DNA from: Massilia sp. BJB1822
GTDB lineage: Bacteria > Pseudomonadota > Gammaproteobacteria > Burkholderiales > Burkholderiaceae_D
Reading direction: 5' to 3'
Length of the DNA stretch: 64,000 nucleotides
Assembly (NCBI RefSeq): GCF_013369485.1
Contig: NZ_JABWEB010000004.1
Span: 1-64,000 of the forward strand
Shown: in pieces, positions 24,719 to 32,881 of the stretch
How positions within the stretch are numbered: position 1 is the stretch's first letter
How the letters are laid out: the number at the start of each line of letters is the position of its first letter
The notes under the pieces: model-generated
Databases searched by the model: none
Seen by the model: only the letters and a program-made list of their open reading frames with translations
What the model was told of the DNA's origin: nothing
Program-made: the position numbers and the translations under genes

Positions 24719-27700
24719 ATGGCTGAATTCCCCAATCCCGGCATCGAGAAAAAGGCCGAGCAGAAGGTCGACCTGCGGCCCACGCTGTTCATCGGCGCGG
24801 GCGGCACCGGCATGGAAGTGATGATGCGCATCCGCCGCCGCATCCTGGCCGAAGTATGGAACCGCCGCCATCCGGTGCGCGTCGATTCCATCGGCCAGTT
24901 CCCGGTGGCGCGCTTCCTGCATGTGGACCTGGACAGCGGCGCCCTGATCGACGAGGGCAAGTCGCAGCGCACCGACCCCTGGTATGAGCTGGTCAAACTG
25001 AGCGAGGAAGAGCGCCTGGTCGAGCATATCGACCTGCCGCAATACCATGAATCGGACGACAGCCTGGCGCGTTTTCCCCTGATCGAAAACTGGATGCCGC
25101 TGCGGCCCAAGAAACTGCGCTCGCTGGGCATCGACCCGTCCAAGGGCGCGGGCCAGATCCGCGCGCTGGCGCGGCTCTACCTCTTCGACAAATATCCCAA
25201 GCTGCGCGGCCGCATCAAGGGCGCGCTGAATTTCCTGAGCAGTAATGCCGGCAATGAGCGCAAGGAGAATTACCAGCGCCTTGGCCTGCAGGTCGATACC
25301 TCCAAGTTCCGCATCGTGGTGATCGCCTCGAACGCGGGCGGCACCGGCGCCGGCAGCGCACTCGATCTGGGCTGGATCGCCAAGGCCGTGGCGTCACAGG
25401 AAGTGGCAGCAAGCCAGGTCGATCTGGTGATGCTGATGCCGTCCGGCTACGCCAAGGCGAATAAGGAGCGCACCGAGGCCAATGCCTACGCCACCATGAT
25501 GGAGCTGGAAACGGCGATGCGCGATATGAACGCGCAAGTGCGCTGGGCCGATCCCGACAGCCTGGTGGGACGCGGCGCGCCTTTCGACGATGTGTATTTC
25601 GTCGATACCGCCAACCTCGCCAACAAGGCCACGATGGACGTCAAGGACGTGTATCAGATGGTGGCCGATTCCCTGTTCGAGGATTTCGCTTCCGCCGATT
25701 TTGCCAACCGCAAGCGCTCGGTGGCGGTCAACCAGCAGCAGCACAAGCTTGGCCCCTTCAATCCGCGCGTGCCGGAACAGCGTTTCGGCGATATGCGCCT
25801 GTCCTACTCCAAGGTGTATTCGGCCTTCGGCCAGGCGGTGCTCGATACCCAGCAAAGCCTGCGCGACGATATCCGCGCCTATGAACTGTCGGCCCTGATG
25901 GTGAAGGCCTTCTTCGGCATCATGGGCAGCGACGGCGTGCCGGCGCGCCGCGCGGGCGACCAGGAACGCGACGTCTTCATGCGCGAGCAGATGGGCATGA
26001 GCGAGCGTCCCTTCGACGAATTCCCCGATTTCCGCAAGGGCACGGTGGACGTGACGCCGTTCTACGATTACGCCCTGACCGACCAGCTGCTGCTGGACAA
26101 GGACCAGCGCTCCCTGCTGGAGAGGGTGGAAAGCAAGGTGCAGCTGGAAATCGACCGCATCATGGGCTCCTACGAACTGAAGGCATGGCGCGAGAAAATG
26201 GCGGAACTGCTGCCGCATCTGGAGCGCGATGCCATCCGCGAGGCCGGCGCCACCGCCGAAACCAGCGAGGACAGGCTGAAGCGCCACACCGCCGAGCTGC
26301 TGCAAAGCCTAAAGGGCCGCGTGCGCGAAAAGCTGTACCAGTTGCTGGACGACCGCAAACAGGGCGGCCTGGAATTCGTGCTCTCGCTGCTGGAGCAGAT
26401 CAAGGGCCGCATCTCGCTGCGCGATCTGGCCCATGTGGAGCGCAATGCGCGCCGCTACCGCGATATGCGCGACGCCCTGCGCACGCGCCAGGTCGAGGAA
26501 TCGCTGAACAATCTGTCGCAGGCCGCGGGCAAGCTGTTTGGCCGCGAAGCGCAGGCGCGCGAGGTGATGGGCCATTTGAAGCGCGACATCTCCGATTATC
26601 TGCGCTTCCATCTGCTGGCGGTGGCGGCGGGACAGGCAATGGAAGTACTGCGCTATATGTCGTCCTGGCTGGGCGATATCGAAACGGTGGACGAGAAAGG
26701 CCAGCCGGTATGGAGTGGCGTTGCCGGCGAATTCCAGGAAGGCCGGCGCTGCGTGGATGCGATGCTGGTGGCCATCGACCAGCGCATCGCCCAACTGCGC
26801 GCCGATGCCCAGCACGAGCATGCGACCTATATGAAGCTGGCGCCGGAAACCCTGCCCGAACCGGTCAAGCTGACGGGCGATGTCAGCGCCTGGAGCGAGG
26901 AGGTGCTGACCGAATTCGGCGGCTCCGAGCGCCTGTTCCCGCAACTGGGCGACGAAAAACTGCGCGCCTCGCTGCTGCTGCAATTGTTCCGCCGCGCCCA
27001 GACCCAGCTCAGCACCGAGCAGTTGGGCGACACTGCGCCGCCCGATCCGCTGCTGGAAAGGCTCACGGCCCTGTCGCCGCAGGAGCGCCAGCGCATCTTC
27101 GGCGAATGGATACGCAGCGCCATGCCCTGGATGAACGCGCGCTTCAGCGCCGAGTTCACGCCCAATGCCGACCAGTTCAAATGCTTTATCGGCGTGGGCG
27201 ACGTGAATGCCTGGCGCAAGCTGGAGGCCGAGATCAAGGCCGCCGTGCCGACGGGCTTCTTCCACGGTGAGCTGGTGAATATCGTGAACACGGGCATCTC
27301 GGGCAAAGCGGTCTGCTATATCGAGCTGTCCGGCTTCCCGATGACGGTGCTGCGCGGCTTGCCGACCTGGCGCACCTCCTACCAGATCGAGAATCCCAAG
27401 ATCCCCACCCACCTGCATTTCGATGCGACCCGCTTCCGCCATCCGATCGCGCCGAATATGGATGAATTGAACCGGCTGGCCGACGATTACGAGTGGTTCC
27501 TGCAAGCGATCGCGCTGGGCGTGATCAAGCGCAAGGCCGATCTGGCCGACCGCGAAGCGCTGTTCCAGCCCAAGGGGCAGTATCTGTTCGAAGTGGAGCA
27601 GGGTTCCGGCGAGTGGCTGCAGATCGGGAATGAATTCGCCATCCGCTCCAACGGCTTGCCGCCGTATTACCGCGAACAGGTGATCGCCGCGGTGCGCCAG

Positions 27701-28351
27701 CGCCTGGCCCATGTGGGCGCTTGCCAGCTGGTGCTGCTGGCGGCCTTGATGCGCCACTACCAGCTGCGCGTGTATCAACCTAAACTGGAGGTGGACGAAA
27801 CCGGGGCCGAACTGCCTTCGCCATCCCTGCCGAATATCACGGCCAAGCGCCTGCACGACGAATGGCTGCGCCGAGCGCAGTCGCTGGACGCCTCGCTGTC
27901 GCCCGCTTCGGTGGAGCAGGCGCTGGCCGCGCTGGCGCAGTGGAGCGAGGCTGTGGATGGCTCGGTCAGCGATGCCTATGTGTGGGAAGTGCAGAACCGC
28001 GTCGAGAAGCGCGTGCTGCGTCCCGAATATCTGGCGAGCGAAAATGCCGCAGTGGCCGTGTTGCGCGGGCCGCAGCAGCGTGTCGCGCAAGCGGCGCATG
28101 TCACGCCGGCCGCAGCCGGGGGCACGCTGTACAAGGTCTTCCTGAATAAGGCCCAGCAGGGGCCATATTCGCTGGCCGAGCTGGCGCAGCGCATTGCGCG
28201 CGGCGAAGTGGAACTTGCCACCAAGGTGTGGAATATGGCGTGGACGCCGCATGTGGACCAGTGGAAGGCGGCTGGCGATATTGCGGAAATTGCGGCGCTG
28301 TTCTCGCCTGCGATTCCCGATCCGTATGATGATATTCCCGATCCGGAGTAA
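24719..28351 (+). CDS. Large tubulin-like GTPase-type protein with C-terminal GYF_2 domain
   Basis: 1210 residues. The N-terminal domain carries two nucleotide-binding loops of the tubulin/FtsZ superfamily: a glycine-rich loop at 26-31 (FIGAGGTGME) and the tubulin signature GGTGAG at 207-212 (SNAGGTGAGS). This matches the PF13809 tubulin-like family. Strands around IVVIAS and VDLVMLMPSG complete the core. A long, mostly helical middle region (about 480-1120) may be coiled coil in part. The C-terminus (about 1137-1195) is a GYF_2 domain (QGPYSLAELAQRI...TKVWNMAW), a proline-rich peptide binder. Its partners in the operon have proline-rich segments. Much longer than FtsZ (about 390), so polymerisation is not a given. 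Confidence 0.87.
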   Translation: MAEFPNPGIEKKAEQKVDLRPTLFIGAGGTGMEVMMRIRRRILAEVWNRRHPVRVDSIGQFPVARFLHVDLDSGALIDEGKSQRTDPWYELVKLSEEERLVEHIDLPQYHESDDSLARFPLIENWMPLRPKKLRSLGIDPSKGAGQIRALARLYLFDKYPKLRGRIKGALNFLSSNAGNERKENYQRLGLQVDTSKFRIVVIASNAGGTGAGSALDLGWIAKAVASQEVAASQVDLVMLMPSGYAKANKERTEANAYATMMELETAMRDMNAQVRWADPDSLVGRGAPFDDVYFVDTANLANKATMDVKDVYQMVADSLFEDFASADFANRKRSVAVNQQQHKLGPFNPRVPEQRFGDMRLSYSKVYSAFGQAVLDTQQSLRDDIRAYELSALMVKAFFGIMGSDGVPARRAGDQERDVFMREQMGMSERPFDEFPDFRKGTVDVTPFYDYALTDQLLLDKDQRSLLERVESKVQLEIDRIMGSYELKAWREKMAELLPHLERDAIREAGATAETSEDRLKRHTAELLQSLKGRVREKLYQLLDDRKQGGLEFVLSLLEQIKGRISLRDLAHVERNARRYRDMRDALRTRQVEESLNNLSQAAGKLFGREAQAREVMGHLKRDISDYLRFHLLAVAAGQAMEVLRYMSSWLGDIETVDEKGQPVWSGVAGEFQEGRRCVDAMLVAIDQRIAQLRADAQHEHATYMKLAPETLPEPVKLTGDVSAWSEEVLTEFGGSERLFPQLGDEKLRASLLLQLFRRAQTQLSTEQLGDTAPPDPLLERLTALSPQERQRIFGEWIRSAMPWMNARFSAEFTPNADQFKCFIGVGDVNAWRKLEAEIKAAVPTGFFHGELVNIVNTGISGKAVCYIELSGFPMTVLRGLPTWRTSYQIENPKIPTHLHFDATRFRHPIAPNMDELNRLADDYEWFLQAIALGVIKRKADLADREALFQPKGQYLFEVEQGSGEWLQIGNEFAIRSNGLPPYYREQVIAAVRQRLAHVGACQLVLLAALMRHYQLRVYQPKLEVDETGAELPSPSLPNITAKRLHDEWLRRAQSLDASLSPASVEQALAALAQWSEAVDGSVSDAYVWEVQNRVEKRVLRPEYLASENAAVAVLRGPQQRVAQAAHVTPAAAGGTLYKVFLNKAQQGPYSLAELAQRIARGEVELATKVWNMAWTPHVDQWKAAGDIAEIAALFSPAIPDPYDDIPDPE

Positions 28352-28363
28352 GGAAACCGGCCA

Positions 28364-29794
28364 GTGACTCAAGAGTTGAACTATCGCTGCAGCAACGATG
28401 CCTGTGGCAGGGGATGGCCAAGGCAGGTGGCCTTTTGTCCCTATTGCGGTACGCAGCAGCAGGCGGCAAGCGAAGCGCCGGTTGAGCAGCGCGCTGCTAC
28501 GCCGGCCGCCGCGCCGCCGCATCCTGCCGCTATTGGCGTCAGCGCCGACGCCGCGCAAAACGAGCTGGATTTCGAGCCGCCATCGCTGACGCATGCCAAT
28601 GCCGCGATCCGCGATCTGGCGCCGCCATCGCTGGCGAAAACCATCGCTTCGGCGCAGGCCGAAGTATCGCGTGGAGATGGCGAGTCCGAGGGTGCGCAGC
28701 GCGGTGGCAATCTGGCCTGGAACTCGGGGCAGGGTGGCGCGAACAAGCCGCCTGCGGTTCAGGGGCCGGCATTGTCGTCCGCCATGCCCGAGTGGGCATC
28801 TCCCGCGCCGCCAGCGCGCAAGCTGGTGCCGGATGAAATACCCGAGCCGCCCGCTCAGGGCAGCAATTCCCGCAAGCAGGCCAATACCGGTGGCGGCAAG
28901 CAGTCCGCCGCGCCGCGCGCCGAGCCGCCACGTCCCGGCACGCCCCTGCGCAAGCCGATCAGCAAAACCACCTGGGCCATGGTGGCGCTTTGCCTGCTCG
29001 CGGTCTGGCTATTGATGCGCCCCGAGAGCGCCGCCAAAAAAGCCGCGCACCGCGTCGATGAGGCCATCGCCATGCTGCCCGAGTGCCGCCTTGCCGATGC
29101 GCGGGCCGAGCTGGCGGCGCTGACGGAAGCCAAAGCTCCCAAGGCGCAGACCAAACGCCTGCAGGATGCCATCGCCGGCGCCGTTCCCGGCTGCGAGAAG
29201 AAAGTCCGGCGCGACAAGGCATGGAAGGAGCTGGCGCCGATTCTGGAAAGCGCCATCAAGTCCGGCACGGCGGAACGCGCCGCCGAGCGCCTGTCCGGCT
29301 TCACGCGCAAATGGGGCGAAAGCGCGGAGACGAAGGAGCTGGCGGGGCGCATCGACGCCAAGCGCGCCGAGAACCTGCTGGACGAAGCCGACGCCTGCCT
29401 GCGCAAGAACGATCGCGCCTGTCTGGAGGTCCGCATCAAGGCCGCTGAAAAGCTGAAGCGTCCGGAGACCGAGGAACGCATCCGTCAGTTGAAGGAGCGT
29501 CTGTCGCACCTTCTGGAATCGACCTTGCTGGACCAGGCCTCAAGTCCGGCGCCGCAGGGCGAAGCGGCTAGCGCCACCGCGCGCGAGGTGCAGCGCCTGC
29601 AGGCTGACGCCGTGCGCGAGATGGCCCAGGGCAACTACCGCGCCGCCATCGGCCGCGCCAGCCAGTGCATGACCCAGACCGATCCCGGCAACCGCGAGTG
29701 TCAGCAGTTGCACGAGAAGGCCGAGCGTCTGGAGCGGGAGTACCAGCGCTGCATCATGGGCGGCATGACCTGGTCTAACGGTCGCTGTCTGTAG
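28364..29794 (+). CDS. Zinc-ribbon, single-TM protein with helical-repeat C-terminus, tubulin-like operon
   Basis: 476 residues from a GTG start, 12 bases after the tubulin-like stop. An N-terminal zinc ribbon (C9, C14, C25, C28) precedes a long low-complexity Pro/Ala linker (about 32-200), one transmembrane helix (about 202-222) and a C-terminal half of charged helices (about 225-470) like TPR repeats, ending with a Cys-containing GGMTWSNGRC. The proline-rich linker is a possible ligand of the GYF_2 domain encoded next door (inference). Its last 20 bases overlap the end of the opposing permease gene. No family name recognised. Confidence 0.75.
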   Translation: MTQELNYRCSNDACGRGWPRQVAFCPYCGTQQQAASEAPVEQRAATPAAAPPHPAAIGVSADAAQNELDFEPPSLTHANAAIRDLAPPSLAKTIASAQAEVSRGDGESEGAQRGGNLAWNSGQGGANKPPAVQGPALSSAMPEWASPAPPARKLVPDEIPEPPAQGSNSRKQANTGGGKQSAAPRAEPPRPGTPLRKPISKTTWAMVALCLLAVWLLMRPESAAKKAAHRVDEAIAMLPECRLADARAELAALTEAKAPKAQTKRLQDAIAGAVPGCEKKVRRDKAWKELAPILESAIKSGTAERAAERLSGFTRKWGESAETKELAGRIDAKRAENLLDEADACLRKNDRACLEVRIKAAEKLKRPETEERIRQLKERLSHLLESTLLDQASSPAPQGEAASATAREVQRLQADAVREMAQGNYRAAIGRASQCMTQTDPGNRECQQLHEKAERLEREYQRCIMGGMTWSNGRCL

Positions 29795-31178
29795 TGGCCC
29801 TGGACGCCATGCCAAAGCGTGTATTGTCGAGGAGGCGCTGCTGTGTCCAGCGCCGGTTGGCAAAGACGATCAGTGCGGCACTACCGGCCAGTAGGCAGGC
29901 CAGGTAAGCCGGTCCTACGGCGAGCGACTCGAAAGGCGTTGGCGGCAGATCCTTGAGGTAGAGGTAGGATGCCCATCCCCCGAGGGCAAGAAGCGTGAAA
30001 CCCCAGCCAAAAACTATGAGTGATCTGGAGCGTATGGCGATGGCGCATGACACGACGAAGATCATTTCGGGCAGTGCGATAATGTGTCCGGTGAAGGATC
30101 GCAGGATCTCGAGCGGCGCATTATCCAGGATCGCATACGAGAACAAGAATATTATTGCGCATCCGAGCAGCCAGCATAGCATCATGAGCTGTATGGTCGC
30201 CAGCAGAATACTGGTGCCGATGCGTCCGCGTTTCAGTCCACCGGGCATCACAAAAGAGCGCCAGTGCAGGTCGCGAATGGTTAGCACACTTGCGGCATTG
30301 GCGCACAGGACGGCCAAGACGAATAGATTCATGATCGATAACGGTGCTCCCCACGGCTTGCCCAGCCAGTTGGGTACCATATAGGCCAGCAGGATGGTAT
30401 TGAGGCCGCGAGCGAAGTTCATGCCCGTGGCATTGCGCTCCGCGCCTGCGGCGCTGTTTTCCATGGCCGAACTCCATAGCAGGGGATGAAAGCGTTGCAG
30501 ATAGCTTTTGAGCGGTTGCCAGAGCTTCATGCCCTCCGCAGCGCCAGATTTCCCGCGCGTGGATGCCGTTTGCCAGTACTGATGCAAAGTCCATGCCGCC
30601 GCAGGCAAAGCCAGGGCGATAGCCAGCAGCAGAGGCGGTGGCAGGGTTAAGAGTGGTTTGAGTAATTCAACTGGCCCCAACAGCAGTATGATCGCCAGCA
30701 GCGCCACCAGACCATACAGAACGACCTTATGTTGGCGGAAGGGCAGCAGATTCTGCTTGCTTAGGGGATAGGCGATGCCGGCGCACAGTGCCAGCGCCGC
30801 CAGCGCGAAGGCCACGCTCCATTCAGCCCGCGAGGAACACAGCACGATCTGCGCCGCGCCGGCCAGGCCGATGCCGAACCAGGCAAGCGTCAGTTGCCGG
30901 ATGAAGCGCAGCGCGGCCTTGCGCCACAGTCGGGACGGTGTGCGCAGGCCGCCGAATACGGCGAAGGCACGCGCCAGCGAAGCGGCGCGCAGGAAGGCAT
31001 AGACAAAACCTCCCAGCACAATCACCATCAGCAAGATCGCCGAACCGGCGGTAGCCTCGTCAACGGGCGCTTTCGCCAGTAGGATGGTGGCGATCCAGGC
31101 AATGCCGATGGCACCCAGTCCCGCCTTGCTCAAATTCTGTTGCAAGGGGCTTGCGTAATCCTTGTTCTCGGCAATCAT
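29775..31178 (-). CDS. ABC transporter membrane component (multi-pass)
   Basis: 467 residues with roughly ten to twelve hydrophobic helices (for example ILLMVIVLGGFVYAFL, VVLYGLVALLAIILLL, LLAIALALPAAAW, LAYLYLxxL-like C-terminal pair). No soluble domain. The start overlaps the ATPase stop by four bases, so it is the permease of the ABC system encoded just upstream, under a YtrA-type regulator. Such GntR/ABC sets respond to cell-envelope-active antibiotics in several bacteria; the substrate here is unknown. The final 20 bases overlap the tail of the opposing zinc-ribbon gene. Confidence 0.8.
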   Translation of the reverse strand: MIAENKDYASPLQQNLSKAGLGAIGIAWIATILLAKAPVDEATAGSAILLMVIVLGGFVYAFLRAASLARAFAVFGGLRTPSRLWRKAALRFIRQLTLAWFGIGLAGAAQIVLCSSRAEWSVAFALAALALCAGIAYPLSKQNLLPFRQHKVVLYGLVALLAIILLLGPVELLKPLLTLPPPLLLAIALALPAAAWTLHQYWQTASTRGKSGAAEGMKLWQPLKSYLQRFHPLLWSSAMENSAAGAERNATGMNFARGLNTILLAYMVPNWLGKPWGAPLSIMNLFVLAVLCANAASVLTIRDLHWRSFVMPGGLKRGRIGTSILLATIQLMMLCWLLGCAIIFLFSYAILDNAPLEILRSFTGHIIALPEMIFVVSCAIAIRSRSLIVFGWGFTLLALGGWASYLYLKDLPPTPFESLAVGPAYLACLLAGSAALIVFANRRWTQQRLLDNTRFGMASRATTDSDR

Positions 31179-31999
31179 GCGTTCAGCTCCACGAACAGTT
31201 CATCCAGCGTCAACGGGCGACCTTCCTCTGCGTGCTGCGGTGCGCGGCGGGTATCGACCACGCAGATGCGCTCCGTCTTGCGGGCGCAGATGATGGCCTG
31301 CGGCGGCAGCGCTGTAGTGTAGGTCATCAGGCGGTAGTGTTCCAGGATTGCATCCCAGGTATCGAACAGCTGCAGCTTGCCTTCGCGGATAAAAGCCAGA
31401 TGCGATACCACGCGTTCCAGATCGCTCAGGATATGGCTGGAAATCAGCACCGTGCGCTCGCTATCTTCGCCATCGAACAGCGAGCGCATGAACTCGCGGC
31501 GCGCCAGCGGATCCAGATTCGATACCGGCTCGTCCAGCAGCAGCACTTCGGGATTATGCGCCATCGCCAGCACCACCGACAGTGTCTGCTTTTCGCCGGC
31601 CGACAGGTGGGGAATGCGTTTGCCGATGGGCAGATCGAGGCGCGCCGCCAGCGCCAGGCAGCGGTGCAGATCCCATTTCGGATACGCCTTGCCCACCAGT
31701 TCCAGATGCTCGGCCACACCCATCCACTCGAACAGGTCGGGCGTCTGCGCCACATAGCCCAGGCGCTCGCGCACTGGGTCGCTCAGGTCGAGCGAAGGGC
31801 AGTCGAGCAGGGTGGCCTTGCCGCTGGTCGGTTCGTTCAAGCCTGCCAGGCAGCGCAGCAGCGTCGATTTGCCGGCGCCATTGCGTCCCACCAGGCCGAC
31901 CACGGCGCCGGCCGGAATCGCCAGCGAGATATCGTCGAGGATGGTCTTGCCTTCCTGGCGCAGGGACAGGTGTGTCGCTTCGATCGCGATGTAAGTCAT
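31175..31999 (-). CDS. ABC transporter ATP-binding protein
   Basis: 274 residues, one nucleotide-binding domain: Walker A GRNGAGKST (about 37-45), Q-loop region YVAQTPDLFEW, signature LSAGEKQTL, Walker B VLLLDEPVSNLDP and the switch His in ISSHILSD. A C-terminal extension (about 215-274) lies beyond the core. The order regulator, ATPase, permease with two ATGA overlaps shows a tight operon. It closely resembles YtrB-type ATPases paired with YtrA regulators. Confidence 0.9.
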   Translation of the reverse strand: MTYIAIEATHLSLRQEGKTILDDISLAIPAGAVVGLVGRNGAGKSTLLRCLAGLNEPTSGKATLLDCPSLDLSDPVRERLGYVAQTPDLFEWMGVAEHLELVGKAYPKWDLHRCLALAARLDLPIGKRIPHLSAGEKQTLSVVLAMAHNPEVLLLDEPVSNLDPLARREFMRSLFDGEDSERTVLISSHILSDLERVVSHLAFIREGKLQLFDTWDAILEHYRLMTYTTALPPQAIICARKTERICVVDTRRAPQHAEEGRPLTLDELFVELNA

Positions 32000-32388
32000 G
32001 CGGATTCCTTGTTGTGTTGTTCTTGCAGACAGGTTTGGAACAGGGCGAGCGCTTCCTTGTCGCTGAGCGCCAGCTGGTGGGCCATGCGGGCTGCCGCCTC
32101 CAGCGCGGGACGCAGCATGGCCGCCTTGTCCTGCGTTGAGGTTTTGCCGCGCTGGCCCGCCACGGCCATGCCGACGCCGCGCCGGCGCTCCAGCAAGCCT
32201 TCGCTTTCCAGCATGCTGTAAGCCTTGCTGACGGTCATAGGATTGATCGCATGGTGCTGCGCGACCGCCCGCACCGAAGGCATATCCTCGCCCGGCGCCA
32301 GCTGTCCGCTCGCCACCATGCGGCGCACCTGCTCCACGATCTGCTTGTAGATCGGGACGGGTGAGGTAGGGGCGATGTCGAAGTTCAT
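31996..32388 (-). CDS. GntR-family regulator, YtrA subfamily
   Basis: 130 residues from the ATG at 32388 (MNFDIAPTSPVPIYKQIVEQVRRMVASG, the standard YtrA opening); a longer in-frame reading upstream covers the operator and is rejected. Winged helix with LAPGEDMPSVRAVAQHHAINPMTVSKAYSMLESEGLLERRRGVGMAV, then a short helical tail instead of a large effector domain, as in YtrA. It should repress its own operon with the ABC transporter. A GTGTAT-N10-ATACAC operator lies immediately upstream. Confidence 0.9.
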   Translation of the reverse strand: MNFDIAPTSPVPIYKQIVEQVRRMVASGQLAPGEDMPSVRAVAQHHAINPMTVSKAYSMLESEGLLERRRGVGMAVAGQRGKTSTQDKAAMLRPALEAAARMAHQLALSDKEALALFQTCLQEQHNKESA

Positions 32389-32396
32389 GCGAATTA

Positions 32397-32418
32397 GTGT
32401 ATCACTACAATAATACAC
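32397..32418. promoter_or_regulatory. YtrA-type operator
   Basis: GTGTAT (32397-32402), ten bases, ATACAC (32413-32418), a perfect inverted repeat 9 bases upstream of the regulator's start codon. The GTGTA...TACAC arms match those expected for YtrA-subfamily repressors, so autoregulation is likely. Confidence 0.7.
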
Positions 32419-32520
32419 ATCGCAACAAGATATTTTTTTGAAAAAGTTAGCGGAGCTGTGCGCAGCAACACGAAGTTTTTTGCTAATCTGAAAGGCAAGA
32501 ACTGTTTTCAGGAGACTGTG

Positions 32521-32865
32521 ATGCAAGCCAAATATTGGGTGATGGGGATGGTGATGGCGGCCGCGCTGGCAGGCTGCAAACGCGAGGAGCCGGCGACGCC
32601 GAAAGTGGGGCCGGCGGAAAGTGCCGGCCGCGAGATCGATAAGGCGACCGCCAAGGCGGCGACGGAGCTGGAGAAGGCGAATGAACAGCTCAGCGGCGCG
32701 GCCAAGGAAACCGGCGAGCAGCTGAACAAGGTCGCTGGCGAGGCGGGACAGAAGCTGAATCAGGCGACCGAGGAATTAGGCCGCAAGGTCGAACGCGCGG
32801 GAGAGAAGATGCAGGAAACCGCCCGCGAACGGCGTGAGGAACGCAAGGAAGGCGCGGGGCACTAA
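32521..32865 (+). CDS. Small helical lipoprotein
   Basis: 114 residues. Lipobox LAGC at the end of a hydrophobic signal (about 1-19; AALAGCKRE) indicates lipid anchoring. The rest is a charged Ala/Glu/Lys-rich amphipathic helix with apolipoprotein-like 11-residue periodicity (EKANEQLSGAAKETGEQLNKVAGEAGQ). CAGGAG lies nine bases before the ATG. Reminiscent of stress-related or phasin-like surface helices; function unknown. Convergent with the GGDEF gene, 16 bases away. Confidence 0.8.
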   Translation: MQAKYWVMGMVMAAALAGCKREEPATPKVGPAESAGREIDKATAKAATELEKANEQLSGAAKETGEQLNKVAGEAGQKLNQATEELGRKVERAGEKMQETARERREERKEGAGH

Positions 32866-32881
32866 GCGTGGCGCATGCTAT

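Noticed and set aside
26309..28594. 761-codon minus-strand frame opposite the tubulin-like gene
   Set aside because: Low-complexity His/Arg/Gln-rich translation, no ribosome site, and it overlaps a gene with a recognisable nucleotide site and GYF_2 domain.
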